DNA from: Nanobdellota archaeon
GTDB lineage: Archaea > Nanobdellota > Nanobdellia > Pacearchaeales > GW2011-AR1
Length of the DNA stretch: 63,048 bases
Assembly (NCBI GenBank): GCA_018817405.1
Contig: JAHITZ010000042.1
Span: 1-63,048 of the forward strand
Reading direction: 5' to 3'
The position numbers were made by a program, and so were the translations under genes. Under the pieces are notes generated by a model. It did no database searches. It was not told the origin of the DNA and worked only from the letters and a program-made list of their open reading frames with translations. Within the stretch, counting starts at the first letter, position 1. Every line of letters starts with the position of its first letter. Shown one piece after another: positions 48,064-57,889 of the stretch.

Positions 48064-48768
48064 ATGAAAAAGACTAAGAAAAGAGGGATTGAAGTTTTAG
48101 TTTTTGCTAAAGAGAAAGAAGTAGCGGAAGAAGTTGCTGGGCTGATTACTAAAGAGATTAGGAAGAAGTCTGGGTTGAGGTTGGGGCTTGCGACAGGAAA
48201 GACAATGATTCCTGTTTATAGGGAATTAGTAAAATTGTATAAAAAAAAGAAGGTTAATTTTTCTAAAGTTAAGATTTTTAGTCTGGATGAGTATGTTGGA
48301 ACTAATAAAATGAGGAATTATCTGGAAAAGAATTTTTTTAGCAAGGTTAATGTTTCAAGAAGCAATATTAATTTGCTCGACGGGAAAGCAAGAAATTTGA
48401 ATTTAGAATGTAAAAGATATGAAAAGGATATTGGAAGATTGGATTTGCAAATTTTAGGAATTGGAAGAAATGGACATATTGGTTTTAATGAACCTGGTTC
48501 TGGGTTTAGAAGTAATACCAGAAAAATTAAACTGGAGAGGGCGACTTTAAAAGATAAAGGAAAATTTCCTGAATTTGCATTAACAATTGGTATTGGAACA
48601 ATTCTTAGAGCAAATAAAATTTTACTAGTTGGATTTGGAAAGAGTAAATCTGAAACAATTAGTTCCGCTTTGGACAAGATGTCTAAGAAGATTCCGGCAA
48701 GTGCATTGCAAAGACGGAAAAATGTTTTGTTTGTTTTAGACAAACAAGCTGGAAAAAATTTGAAATGA
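48064..48768 (+). CDS. nagB: Glucosamine-6-phosphate deaminase-like enzyme
   Basis: The 234-residue NagB/6-phosphogluconolactonase-fold enzyme converts glucosamine-6-phosphate to fructose-6-phosphate and ammonia. Motifs: LATGKTMIPVYRELVKLYKK, the catalytic FSLDEYVG, and GIGRNGHIGFNEPGSGF. A TATA box (ATTATATAAAC) is 24 bases upstream, so leaderless. Its stop overlaps the next gene by 4 bases. Confidence 0.9.
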   Translation: MKKTKKRGIEVLVFAKEKEVAEEVAGLITKEIRKKSGLRLGLATGKTMIPVYRELVKLYKKKKVNFSKVKIFSLDEYVGTNKMRNYLEKNFFSKVNVSRSNINLLDGKARNLNLECKRYEKDIGRLDLQILGIGRNGHIGFNEPGSGFRSNTRKIKLERATLKDKGKFPEFALTIGIGTILRANKILLVGFGKSKSETISSALDKMSKKIPASALQRRKNVLFVLDKQAGKNLK

Positions 48769-49376
48769 AAAAAAAGATTGAAGCTATTTGTATTGTTGCA
48801 CATCCTGACGATGAAACAATTTGGATGGGCGGGATTATTTTGAAAAATCCAGACTGGGAATGGACAATTTTGTGTTTGTCTAGGAAAAATGACAAAGACA
48901 GAGCTCCAAAGTTTAGAAAAGTTTGTGAGTTGTATGGAGTGAAAGGAATTATCTCTGACTTGGATGATGAGAAGCTGGAACCATTAAATGTTGAGAAAGT
49001 TGCTAAGAAGATTAAAGATAATCTTCCAAAGAAAAAGTTTGAGTATATCTTCACGCATGGAAAGAATGGAGAGTATGGGCACTTAAGACATAAAGAAATC
49101 CACGAAGCTGTTTTGCATTTAATTTTTAAAAATGAATTAATTGGGGAGAAAGTTTACTTTTTTTCTTATCTCCCTGGAAGTGTTGAGTGGAAAGATTCTG
49201 GATTGAAAATTCCAATTTCAAATCCAAATCCAGACTGGAGAGTTTTTTTGGATGATGAAACGCTGCAGAGAAAGATTGAAATAGTAGTTTCTACTTATGA
49301 TTTTGGGTCAGAGAGCTTTGAAGCTTTGAGTTGTGCAAGTAGAGAAGCTTTTGACTTAAAAAAAGAGGAGAAATGA
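48765..49376 (+). CDS. PIG-L/LmbE-family deacetylase
   Basis: This 203-residue zinc deacetylase is of the kind that removes acetyl groups from N-acetylglucosamine conjugates. Zinc motif AHPDDETIWMGG at ~13-24, and THGKNGEYGHLRHKEIHEA with the later histidine. Coupled at both ends (ATGA overlaps) to nagB and a GT4 glycosyltransferase, pointing to amino-sugar or glycoconjugate metabolism. Confidence 0.9.
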   Translation: MKKKIEAICIVAHPDDETIWMGGIILKNPDWEWTILCLSRKNDKDRAPKFRKVCELYGVKGIISDLDDEKLEPLNVEKVAKKIKDNLPKKKFEYIFTHGKNGEYGHLRHKEIHEAVLHLIFKNELIGEKVYFFSYLPGSVEWKDSGLKIPISNPNPDWRVFLDDETLQRKIEIVVSTYDFGSESFEALSCASREAFDLKKEEK

Positions 49377-50596
49377 AATCAATTGTATTATATCCGTATC
49401 CTGTTGAGTACGACGGGCAGAGTCTGCAAGGGCATTATTTGATGAGAGGTTTAAAAGAAATTGGAGATGAATCTGTTCCGATTAACAAGGAAGATAATGA
49501 AAAGAAAGAATTGTCTTATAATAAATTTAAGCCTGATGTTGTTTTTGGGATTGGTTATTGGGGTGATGTGCCTAATCTTGTTCAGCATCCGTTGAAGCAT
49601 GGGATGAAGCCTGTTCCTTGGGTCAATGCAGATGGATGGGTTGCGAATTATCAGGATGAATTAAATAAGTTGCCTTTGATTTTAGCGACGAGTAATTGGG
49701 TGAAAGCGACATATATAAGAGATGGCGTGAAAGGAGATAACATCAAGGTTGCTCCGATTGGGTATGATCACGAGATATTTTACCCAAGAGACAAGAACGA
49801 CAAAGAAGTTAAGAAAGTTAGGAAAGAGCTTAGAATAAACGATGACGAAATCATGATTCTTACTGCTGGCGGAGATGTTACAAGCAAGGGAGCACAGGAA
49901 ATTTTGAAAGCGTTGAACAAGATTAAAGATAAAATTCCAAAATGGAAATATGTTTGCAAGATTTGGCCGAGTCCGTCTGCGAGAATTTGGTGGAAGATGG
50001 AAAGAGAATTAATAACAATATTTGGTTTTGAAGACAAAGTTGTTTATAGCAAGAAGAAACTTTCTCCAGAAAAGATGGGTTTGTTGTTGAATGCTTGTGA
50101 CATTTATGCTGCACCTTCGCGATTAGAGGGTTTCGGAATGATTCAGTTAGAAGCTCAAGCTTGCGGCAAGCCGGTTGTTTCGATAAATACCGGGGGGCCG
50201 CAAGATACTGTCTCGCATGGAAAGACAGGATTTTTAGCTGATGTGAATTATGAAGTAAAGTTAAACAGCGAATGGGTTTATCCAAAAATGGGTTTTGAGA
50301 AAAGACATAAGGTTAAATTTCCAGAGCCAAAGACTTTTGCTTACCGGGCGAATGTTAATCAATTAGCAGATTATTTGCTGATGTTGATGAAGGATAATAA
50401 ATTGAGAGAAAAGATGGGAAAGAACGCTGCAAAGCACGCTTTCAATAATTTTAATTATATTGTTTCTGCAAAGCACATTTCTAATTTAATTAAGAAGTAT
50501 GTTTTGAAGCAAGAACCTACGGCAATTATTCAATTCGCTAAACATCTTGAGAAGATATCACAAGAGGAGTATTGTGTTCCTGGTTTGAAAGTTTAA
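49373..50596 (+). CDS. GT4-family glycosyltransferase
   Basis: 407 residues with a GT-B fold. C-terminal nucleotide-sugar domain with ILTAGGDVTSKGAQEILKAL and EGFGMIQLEAQACGKPVVSI (E-x7-E present). The N-terminal half is unusual (LYPYPVEYDGQSLQGHYLMR). It is third in the nagB-deacetylase-GT operon. The stop overlaps the convergent hydrolase gene by 4 bases. Confidence 0.9.
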   Translation: MKSIVLYPYPVEYDGQSLQGHYLMRGLKEIGDESVPINKEDNEKKELSYNKFKPDVVFGIGYWGDVPNLVQHPLKHGMKPVPWVNADGWVANYQDELNKLPLILATSNWVKATYIRDGVKGDNIKVAPIGYDHEIFYPRDKNDKEVKKVRKELRINDDEIMILTAGGDVTSKGAQEILKALNKIKDKIPKWKYVCKIWPSPSARIWWKMERELITIFGFEDKVVYSKKKLSPEKMGLLLNACDIYAAPSRLEGFGMIQLEAQACGKPVVSINTGGPQDTVSHGKTGFLADVNYEVKLNSEWVYPKMGFEKRHKVKFPEPKTFAYRANVNQLADYLLMLMKDNKLREKMGKNAAKHAFNNFNYIVSAKHISNLIKKYVLKQEPTAIIQFAKHLEKISQEEYCVPGLKV

Positions 50597-51696
50597 ATCA
50601 AAACTTTCTTCTTCTTCAAACTTTCATAAGCCGCAAGATACATACCTGCGTTCCAGGCTTGGCCGCCGCCAACGCTCGGTTTTCCTGTTTTTCCATGAAG
50701 CCATTCGCTGAAGTTTCCTTTTAGTTTCATGTTTGCCTCTGCTAATTTTCTTAATTGTTTTCTTGCTTCTTCAAACTTTTTGTATTTTATTAACGCTAAA
50801 ATATAAAATCCTCCGACATAGGGCCAGATTCCTGCGTTGAGGTAATGGAAAGGAGTTCCTGCTTCGCAATCTAAGAAATAATCCTGCCAGTCTTTACTTC
50901 CTCTTTTTATTGGGGGATATATCGCTTTTACTGGGTAGGGCTTGTCTATTTTTTTTCTTTTTATATGTGATAATATTTTTTCTGCTTGGTGTTTGTCTGC
51001 GAGATCGAAAAGAATTGCTAAGATATTTCCTAAGGAATCAAACCATTCGCCTTTTTCTGTGTATTTTCCGTGGTCTTTCCAGCGCCAGGGAAGATAAAAC
51101 GTTCCTGTCCAGAGGCCTCTTCCGTATTTGTCGTTGACTTTGCTTTTGATGCTTTGCGCTCTGTCTTTTTTTCCGATTAATATAAGGACTTTGTAGTAAA
51201 GAGCTTGGCTGTTTATTGTGTGACCGTATCTATGTGGGAAAGCGTCTTGCCAATCTGTCGTCGGCAATTGTTCTAACAATTCGTCTTCAGCCCAATCTCT
51301 GTAGTAAGTCCAGTTTACGGCTTTGTCTAAGTGTGGTTTTAGACGATTGAATAATTCTTCGTCTTTGTAACGTTTTTTGTAGGCGTAGCATCCGATGATA
51401 AACCACATTGAGGAATCGATTGACATAAAATCTACATGGTGTTTTCTTTTGCTGAACTTATCAATTGCATTTGGAATTTGTCCTTTTTCAGATTGATTGT
51501 TTGCCAAAGTTAAAAGAGAGTTTTTGAATTCATGCTTGAATTTTGTTCTGGCTAAACTTGCTCCGAGGGAAGTGATTACGCTGTCTCTTGCCCAAACAGC
51601 GTCGTAGCCAGGGTAGGCTGCGTGAAAACCTTCAGGATATGAACATTTATCCAGGACTTCAACAGCTTTAATATATGCCTCTTTTGTTATATTCAT
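50593..51696 (-). CDS. (Alpha/alpha)6-barrel glycosidase, debranching-enzyme-like
   Basis: 367 residues from ATG 51696, chosen because a TATA-like GTTTTAATAC lies 25 bases upstream; an upstream ATG at 51738 gives 381. Motifs fit the catalytic half of amylo-alpha-1,6-glucosidase-type enzymes: YDAVWARDSVITSLGASLAR, FMSIDSSMWFIIGCYAY, LPTTDWQDAFPHRYGHTINS and a late GGGQAWNAGMYL. It is much shorter than full debranching enzymes. The substrate may be glycogen-like or a surface glycan. Confidence 0.78.
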   Translation of the reverse strand: MNITKEAYIKAVEVLDKCSYPEGFHAAYPGYDAVWARDSVITSLGASLARTKFKHEFKNSLLTLANNQSEKGQIPNAIDKFSKRKHHVDFMSIDSSMWFIIGCYAYKKRYKDEELFNRLKPHLDKAVNWTYYRDWAEDELLEQLPTTDWQDAFPHRYGHTINSQALYYKVLILIGKKDRAQSIKSKVNDKYGRGLWTGTFYLPWRWKDHGKYTEKGEWFDSLGNILAILFDLADKHQAEKILSHIKRKKIDKPYPVKAIYPPIKRGSKDWQDYFLDCEAGTPFHYLNAGIWPYVGGFYILALIKYKKFEEARKQLRKLAEANMKLKGNFSEWLHGKTGKPSVGGGQAWNAGMYLAAYESLKKKKVLI

Positions 51697-51775
51697 ATTT
51701 GTAACAAGAGTTGCAAGTATTAAAACATTTTTATTCATACCTCAACGCATCTTCCTCGCCTAGTTTCTTCCCGGC

Positions 51776-52990
51776 TTATTCGTAACGTAACGCATCAACA
51801 GGCTTGATTTTTGTTGCTCTCCATGCAGGCCACAATCCTGAAACAGAGCCTACAAGAAATGCGAATGCCAAGCAGGCGAAGATTAAATAGTAAGGAAATA
51901 TAACTTTTAATAATCCTCCTGCTGCAAGTTGGTTAACTGCGACGTATTCTATTGCTTTTGCTATTCCCATTCCGGCGGCAACTCCTAATATTCCTCCAAC
52001 AAGACCGAGAAGACCTGCTTCGATTAAGAAGATTGTTAAGATGTCTTTGTTTTGCGCTCCGATGGCTTTCATTACTCCGATTTCTTTTGTTCTTTCTAAG
52101 ACAGAAGTGAACATTGCATTTGCAATATTTACTCCTCCGACGATTAGGGAGATTGATGCAATTCCGAATAAAAAGAAAGTTACAATGCTAAGAACTGTTC
52201 CAAAAATTGCTAAAAGTTCTTCTGGTGTGAGGATTGTAAAGTCTAATGTGTCTTCATCTACGTCACGGGCTCGCATTAGTTTTTTTTCAACGCGGTCTGC
52301 AACGTTGTTTAGTTCATTTTGGTCTGAAACTTGGACTACAATATAATCTACTCTTTCAGGGATGTTAAATAGTTCTCTAAAGTCTTCGTTTGCCATGTAA
52401 ATTTGTTGGTCATCGGGAGGAGAGCCGATTGGTTCTACAATCCCCACTAGTTCAAACTCTACGTCGTTGACAAGCATTTTGTCGCCTAAGCCCATTGGTT
52501 TGCCCATATAGTCATTGTATTTGTATTGCGCTCCAACCATGATTTTGTTTTTGCCAGCGTCTGAGTTTTTTAAGAAACGGCCTTCATCTAAACCGTAAGA
52601 ACCAAAGGCAATGTCCATTCCGTCTGGTTCTACTCCTATCATCATTTTGAATTTTATTGTGTCTTTGAATTCTATTTTCGCGTTTCCCATTATGTAGTAA
52701 GTTACTTCTTCAACGCCTGAGACTTTTTCAACAACTTCTATGTCCTCTTCTGTTAGAGTGGCTGCTGTTGCTGCTCCGGGTGGGCCGAATTGTCCTCGGG
52801 GTTGTATGAAGAATTTATCTGACCCCATGGTTTCAAATTGCTCTTTGATTGTTGCTTGTAAACCAAGAGATAAAGAAACTAAAACGAAAATTGTTGCGAT
52901 GGAGATTAAAATTCCGACTAGAGTCAGGAAAGACCTTAGTTTTCTTTTCCTAATGTTCTTGAATGCTATGTTTAGGTAGTCGGATATCAT
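51776..52990 (-). CDS. MacB/FtsX-like ABC transporter permease 2
   Basis: The 404-residue product begins with AFKNIRKRKLRSFLTLVGIL, a first membrane helix, a large outside domain (~45-275), then three C-terminal helices with ERTKEIGVMKAIGAQNKDIL. This is the MacB permease layout. It is paralogous to the permease at 53359 and probably pairs with it as a heterodimer, with the ATPase at 56377. Export of lipids or surface proteins is the usual role. Confidence 0.9.
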   Translation of the reverse strand: MISDYLNIAFKNIRKRKLRSFLTLVGILISIATIFVLVSLSLGLQATIKEQFETMGSDKFFIQPRGQFGPPGAATAATLTEEDIEVVEKVSGVEEVTYYIMGNAKIEFKDTIKFKMMIGVEPDGMDIAFGSYGLDEGRFLKNSDAGKNKIMVGAQYKYNDYMGKPMGLGDKMLVNDVEFELVGIVEPIGSPPDDQQIYMANEDFRELFNIPERVDYIVVQVSDQNELNNVADRVEKKLMRARDVDEDTLDFTILTPEELLAIFGTVLSIVTFFLFGIASISLIVGGVNIANAMFTSVLERTKEIGVMKAIGAQNKDILTIFLIEAGLLGLVGGILGVAAGMGIAKAIEYVAVNQLAAGGLLKVIFPYYLIFACLAFAFLVGSVSGLWPAWRATKIKPVDALRYE

Positions 52991-53362
52991 TTAGAGATTC
53001 TCCAGCGTGTATTTAGGATCATAAATGGGAGGCTTATTGTTACCAATAGCAGAAATTTGTATTTCTGCAACCTCTCTTACTCTTTCTCTATATCTTCTAT
53101 TTTCAAGTAGTTTGAAACATCCTACTAAAAATGAGCCCACAATGAACACGCCTGCTGCTCTTGCAAAATCAGCAAATATTTCATGAGAATCTATAATATA
53201 ATTACTTGCCATTACAGATAATGCGAAGGGACCGTAAAGGGCACGAACCCGATCAAAATTTCTTTCTGTTCTTGCATGTTCTATTGGAATCTCAGTAGTC
53301 CTTTCTTGAGGAACTTCTCTTGTTGTTACTAAATCGTTTCTGAATTTTTTTATATCAATCAT
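52991..53362 (-). CDS. Small membrane protein between the two permeases, unknown
   Basis: The 123-residue product has a charged Arg/Glu-rich N-terminus and one or two hydrophobic segments (PFALSVMASNYII; AAGVFIVGSFLVGCF), then a charged tail. Overlaps the upstream permease stop by 4 bases and ends directly before the second permease. It may be an accessory subunit; no family is recognised. Confidence 0.65.
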   Translation of the reverse strand: MIDIKKFRNDLVTTREVPQERTTEIPIEHARTERNFDRVRALYGPFALSVMASNYIIDSHEIFADFARAAGVFIVGSFLVGCFKLLENRRYRERVREVAEIQISAIGNNKPPIYDPKYTLENL

Positions 53363-54579
53363 TTTCTTAAAGCATCCACTGGATTTAGTTTGGAAGCTTG
53401 GTAGGCGGGGACGATTCCTGAGAGAACGCCGATTAATAATGAGAATGATAGGGAACCGACTAGAAGTGGAATTGAAGGGGCGACCTGGAATAGGGATTCC
53501 CCGAGAGCTGAGTTTGCTGCGCCTGCGACGCCGAGGGCCATGGCAAGGCCTATGAGCGCTCCGACTATTCCGCCAATAAGGCCGAGAAGACCTGCTTCAA
53601 TTATGAAAACTGCTAGAATATCTTTGTTTTGGGCGCCAATTGCTTTCATTACTCCTATTTCTCTTGTTCTTTCTAGAACAGAAGTAAACATTGTATTTGC
53701 AATCCCAATTCCTCCAACAAGAAGTGCTATGAGTGCTATGCCTGTGACGACGATGTTTATTACGCTTACAATCGTGCCAACTGTTTCAACGCTTTGACTA
53801 GGTGTCTGGACTTCGAAGTCTTCTTCACCAAGTTTTTGGTCACGATCTTTTCTAAGTTTTCTTTCTATTTCATTTGCAACTTCTTCTATGTCTGCGTCAT
53901 CTTCAACTTTAACAATTATGAAATCTATTTTATCATTCTGGATTTCAAAGATATCTTTCATGTCGTCGTCTAGCATTAATATTGCTCCATTAAGCATGAA
54001 TGTGCTGGAGCGTTCTAGAATTCCTATTACTTCGAAATCTTTTCCTTGGACGTCAATCCGAGAACCGAGCTTTATTTTTTTTCCGTAAGCATCGTTCTTA
54101 ACAAAATCATCTCCTATTGCGATTTTTCCTCTGTCTGTGGCTTTTACAAGTTTTCCCTGGGCTGCTTTCATATTAACAGATTTGTAAAGTTCTTCGAGCA
54201 TTTCATTGTTGTGAGGACCGCTTGCGACATAAGAAAAACCGAGAATATCATTGTATGTTACTTTTCCAGCGCGAAGATATCTTGGGATAGTCATTCTTAC
54301 TCCTGAAACTTTTTCTATGATATCTACATCTTGCTGGGTCATTGGTGTAACTGCAGTGCTTCCAGGAGGAGAGAAACCAGTGTCTGCCCCTTGGATTGTT
54401 AAAGTGTCTGTGGAGAGGGCTCCGAACTGTCCAGATATCGCGGTTTCTAATCCTTGACCTAAAGAGATTAGGGAGACAACTGCGGCAATGCCTATGAAGA
54501 CGCCGAGCATTGTTAGCCAGGAACGAATGCCTCTTTTTCGAACATTCTTGAATGCCAGAGCGAGATAGTCTGTAAGCAT
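53359..54579 (-). CDS. MacB/FtsX-like ABC transporter permease 1
   Basis: 406 residues from ATG 54579 (MLTDYLALAFKNVRKRG); a TTG five codons upstream opens the frame. Same MacB layout as the gene at 51776: one helix, a large outside domain, three helices, and ERTREIGVMKAIGAQNKDIL near identical to its paralogue. Tandem duplication within one operon. Confidence 0.9.
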   Translation of the reverse strand: MLTDYLALAFKNVRKRGIRSWLTMLGVFIGIAAVVSLISLGQGLETAISGQFGALSTDTLTIQGADTGFSPPGSTAVTPMTQQDVDIIEKVSGVRMTIPRYLRAGKVTYNDILGFSYVASGPHNNEMLEELYKSVNMKAAQGKLVKATDRGKIAIGDDFVKNDAYGKKIKLGSRIDVQGKDFEVIGILERSSTFMLNGAILMLDDDMKDIFEIQNDKIDFIIVKVEDDADIEEVANEIERKLRKDRDQKLGEEDFEVQTPSQSVETVGTIVSVINIVVTGIALIALLVGGIGIANTMFTSVLERTREIGVMKAIGAQNKDILAVFIIEAGLLGLIGGIVGALIGLAMALGVAGAANSALGESLFQVAPSIPLLVGSLSFSLLIGVLSGIVPAYQASKLNPVDALRK

Positions 54580-54623
54580 GTTAATCAGAAACAATTAGGC
54601 CTTTTAGGTTTTTGCCTGGAGAG

Positions 54624-54950
54624 TTACCTCCTTTCGCTTTGGGGTTCTTCTGGTTCTGGAGCATTGAGTAATTCTAAGAGAAGGCTTTGAGATTCTCTGT
54701 CAAGAGGAAAGATGGTTTGTGATTCTCCAAGAGAGTCGTAGGAACCTCCAGGTATGCGAAGCATAGCTTTTTGTTTTATTTCTAAACCATCTGTAGCTCC
54801 TCCGAGTCTCCTTACCGCAAAAAGATAGTATGTCTGCTCATTAGGGTCTCCACCCAGTTTATCTTTCCATTGCTCAAGAGTGCCATTTCCACTATAAAGT
54901 GTGTTTGCATTGTGGCCTTTTATTACTAATTTTGATTTTTTGTCTGCCAT
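54624..54950 (-). CDS. Small soluble unknown protein in the ABC operon
   Basis: 108 residues, no signal or membrane helix, with a basic start and an acidic proline-rich end (LNAPEPEEPQSERR). It begins one base after the stop of the surface protein upstream, and the permease start is 45 bases downstream. The family is not recognised. Confidence 0.6.
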   Translation of the reverse strand: MADKKSKLVIKGHNANTLYSGNGTLEQWKDKLGGDPNEQTYYLFAVRRLGGATDGLEIKQKAMLRIPGGSYDSLGESQTIFPLDRESQSLLLELLNAPEPEEPQSERR

Positions 54951-54951
54951 T

Positions 54952-55797
54952 TCATTCTCTCCTCCGGCTCTTCTTCGCTCTTCTTCGTTTTCTCCAAGAA
55001 CGCCAGATTATTATCAAGATGATTATGACGATTGCTGTGATGATGTATGTAGTTGTGTTGCTCTTTTGAATTAGGCCGAGTTCGATTGCTTTTTCTTCTG
55101 AATAAACGCGGAAAGGAAGATTTATAGTTTCTATTACTTTCTCATTGTTAAAATCTCTGTATTCTACAATTGTTTTAAGGTTTGAATTGAGTTTTTTGAA
55201 GATGACATCGAAAGAAGCTGTTTCAAAATCGTCTGATTCAACTTCGCCTATGTATTCTTCATTATCTGAAAGCAATGTAAAATCTTCTGGTAAAATTCTT
55301 ACTGAGACAAATCTTGCGTCGAAGAATCCTTTGTTGATTATTTTTAATGTTATTCCCCCCTGTCTGTTTTGAACAGGGTTGTCTGTGCTTACTGCAAAGA
55401 CCAAATCAGGGTTTGCTACGACTTTGACACCGATTGTTCCAGAGCGGGTTCTTTCGTCAGAATTGATTGCATAACTAATTGTGTAGGGAATTTCGTAATC
55501 TCCTGGCTCTATGTTTGTAGAGGCTTTGATTCTGAACACAAAATCTTCTTCGTCATCTTCTTCAATTTTGTCTATTGACTGTTCTGAAGTGCCGATTGGG
55601 ATGAACGGAAGGTTTTGGAAATTTAATATCAAAGAAACTTCTTCTGCGTCGTCGCTTAGGATGTTTTCTACCTCGATTCTTATCGTGCCTTCCTGCCCAG
55701 GAGCTAGAGGGGAAACGTCAACTGAGTTGAGAATTACTGCTGATGTAAGACTGAGGGAGAAGAGAAGGAGTAGGAGTATTGGGGTTGTTTTTTTCAT
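54952..55797 (-). CDS. Secreted Ig-like (COG1361-type) partner of the ABC exporter
   Basis: 281 residues from ATG 55797; the longer frame adds an unlikely leader before the signal. Signal peptide TTPILLLLLFSLSLTSA, two CARDB/NEW3-like domains (GQEGTIRIEVENILSDDAEE; GGITLKIINKGFFDARFVSV), one membrane helix and a very basic end. COG1361-type proteins are often encoded next to MacB-like permeases in archaea and may act as an outer partner. Confidence 0.82.
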   Translation of the reverse strand: MKKTTPILLLLLFSLSLTSAVILNSVDVSPLAPGQEGTIRIEVENILSDDAEEVSLILNFQNLPFIPIGTSEQSIDKIEEDDEEDFVFRIKASTNIEPGDYEIPYTISYAINSDERTRSGTIGVKVVANPDLVFAVSTDNPVQNRQGGITLKIINKGFFDARFVSVRILPEDFTLLSDNEEYIGEVESDDFETASFDVIFKKLNSNLKTIVEYRDFNNEKVIETINLPFRVYSEEKAIELGLIQKSNTTTYIITAIVIIILIIIWRSWRKRRRAKKSRRRE

Positions 55798-55907
55798 TGT
55801 AGAAATTGATGTGGTGAGATGTTTAAAAGGTTTTTTGCTTATATTCATTGAGAAAGAGTGGTTAAATATGTTCTAGAAGGGTGTGAATAATCGCTAGGTT
55901 GTTTACT

Positions 55908-56249
55908 CTAACCAATCTCCACCAATTGACACGCCTCATTAATTTTATCGCTACTTATCTTATGAATCACCATTTCATTTAAATTTTTGTTTCCGTTTTT
56001 AAGAACAATCCAACTTGAAACCAAGTTTCATTCTCCAATCATTTCTATTATTTTTATTTTAAAATTCTTATATTTTGAATGACAATTTAGAATATTTGTT
56101 TTCACACTCTCTATGCCTCTGAGTTCTCCTCCCTTGCCTAAAGTATGAGCAACATATTTCTTAGAGATATATTCTGGAATTAGTTCTACCTTCTTATTGT
56201 TCCAAACATTTTCTATAAAATTTCTAATAATCTTATTATATTTTTCCAT
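55908..56249 (-). pseudogene. SnoaL-like protein interrupted by an in-frame TGA
   Basis: From ATG 56249 the frame stops after 73 residues at TGA (56028-56030). The same frame then stays open 39 more codons to TAG 55908. The whole looks like a SnoaL/ester-cyclase-type domain: KYNKIIRNFIENVWNNKKVE, YVAHTLGKGGELRGIESVK, then after the stop NLVSSWIVLKNG and KISSDKINEA, in the usual order. It is probably inactivated. The full length of ~113 is short for the family. Confidence 0.55.
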
Positions 56250-56376
56250 TTAACTATATGAAGAAGTATCTTTTTATACCTGCTGTAGGACTAAACAACC
56301 ATCTGATTTTTTATTTCTGAATTTTATGTATTGAGAATGCAAATTGTTAGAGTAGTGGGTTATTTACTTAATGTCT

Positions 56377-57093
56377 TTATTTCCTAACCTTCGTCCACTT
56401 TCCCTTGATTTTCTTGGTGACCTTTTCTACCTTGCCATCCCGTAGCCAATAAATCTTTTTTGCATGCTTCATGGCGACATCTGGGTCGTGGGTCACCATA
56501 ATTACTGTTTCTCCTCTTTTATTGCATTTATCTAAAAACTGCATGACTATTTCGCCGGTTTTTGTGTCTAGGTTTCCTGTTGGCTCGTCTGCTAGTATTA
56601 CTTCTGGTTCGTTGGATAGTGCTCGTGCAATAGCAACTCTTTGTTGTTGGCCTCCAGAGAGTTGATTTGGGTAATGGTCCATTCTATCTTCTAAATCAAC
56701 CATCTCCAATAATTTTTCTGCTCTTTCTTCACGCTCCTCGCGATCAATATTCTGAAATAACATTGGAAGTATTACATTCTCCTTTGCAGTTAAGTTGGGA
56801 ATTAAGTTGAATGTTTGAAAAATAAAGCCGATTTTCTTACCTCGTATCTGGGCTAGCTCTGATTCTTCAAGATGTTCAATGTCTTTGTTGTCAAGATAAA
56901 TATCTCCATGGGTTGCTAAGTCTAAACTTCCAACTAGATTCATTGCTGTACTTTTCCCAGAACCAGAAGGTCCCATAATTGCGACAAAATCTCCTTTTTC
57001 AACTTTCAGAGAAATTCCATCAACAGCTTTCACTATGTTATCTCCCATTTCATAATATTTTTTTACAGCGTCTAACTCGATGAGGGTTGTCAT
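56377..57093 (-). CDS. MacB/LolD-like ABC transporter ATPase
   Basis: 238 residues. Walker A GPSGSGKST, signature LSGGQQQR, Walker B VILADEPTGNLD and the switch VTHDPD are all present. The LolD/MacB group is indicated by DNKDIEHLEESELAQIRGKK and IFQTFNLIPNLTAKENV. It probably energises the two permeases downstream on the same strand; a broken SnoaL-like gene and ~580 bases separate it from the surface protein. Confidence 0.94.
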   Translation of the reverse strand: MTTLIELDAVKKYYEMGDNIVKAVDGISLKVEKGDFVAIMGPSGSGKSTAMNLVGSLDLATHGDIYLDNKDIEHLEESELAQIRGKKIGFIFQTFNLIPNLTAKENVILPMLFQNIDREEREERAEKLLEMVDLEDRMDHYPNQLSGGQQQRVAIARALSNEPEVILADEPTGNLDTKTGEIVMQFLDKCNKRGETVIMVTHDPDVAMKHAKKIYWLRDGKVEKVTKKIKGKWTKVRK

Positions 57094-57316
57094 GTCTTTT
57101 TGGAGGAAGTGGAGGTTAAAAAGATTTGCGTATAAATCTGTAATGAGTTATCTAAAAATTAGTTAGCCTATTTTATCAGAAGGATACAACAAATAATAGC
57201 TTCAAGTGATATGGTTCTAGATAATATTATCAAATAATTTTTTAGGTTTGGAGGTGTGGGCAAGGAATTAAGCAATTTTGATGTTGTAACAAAAACTAAT
57301 TAAGTATATTTCCCTG

Positions 57317-57859
57317 TCAGATAAAATCACTCACTTTGTGCTTCCATTCTAAATAAGCAAGCCAGAAGAATAAGAGGACTGCCTCAAGAGAAGGGATAAA
57401 AAGTGTGTTCAATGGATTTGGCAACAAGTTTACAAAGTTAAAGGCGATGGAAAATGTTAAAATTGGGTATATCGGAAATATAGTTCCCGCTAATATTGCG
57501 TCTAAAACAAGATGAACAAAACTGCCAAAGGAAATCATGAGAAAGATTACATTTAGTTTTATTTTGTGTTTTCTTATTTGCCTAATTCTTAATTTTCTTG
57601 CCGGAAAATAAAGTATAAAGAATAATAGTGGAACGAAGATTGTGTGGGTAAAGGTTCTGTGGACTTCGCTTAGGGAAAACCCAAAGAAATACAAAATCCA
57701 GAAGACAATGATGTCAATGTCTGGAAGAAGTCCTGCGAGTCCGGCAATTAAAACGTAGTGCAGGGGGAAAGTTCCTTTTCCTTTTCTTGCCTCGTACCAG
57801 TCTTTAAACAGCGCCGCTATAACTAACGGAACAAGAATATGTAAAACAGCTTGCGGCAT
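57317..57859 (-). CDS. YdjM/DUF457-like membrane-bound metal-dependent hydrolase
   Basis: The 180-residue product has about five membrane helices with the conserved polar motifs of the YdjM family: LAGLLPDIDIIVFW, EVHRTFTHTIFVPLL and FGSFVHLVLDAILAG (His/Asp metal-site candidates). The family is annotated as a membrane-bound hydrolase, but its substrate is unknown. Starts at ATG 57859, with the next gene 30 bases upstream on the same strand. Confidence 0.85.
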   Translation of the reverse strand: MPQAVLHILVPLVIAALFKDWYEARKGKGTFPLHYVLIAGLAGLLPDIDIIVFWILYFFGFSLSEVHRTFTHTIFVPLLFFILYFPARKLRIRQIRKHKIKLNVIFLMISFGSFVHLVLDAILAGTIFPIYPILTFSIAFNFVNLLPNPLNTLFIPSLEAVLLFFWLAYLEWKHKVSDFI

Positions 57860-57889
57860 TGTTGTGATAAGGGTGAAGAGTTTATAATT

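Noticed and set aside
51697-51738. Upstream ATG of the glycosidase gene
   Set aside because: It would place the TATA-like box inside the coding region; ATG 51696 lies at the usual leaderless distance.
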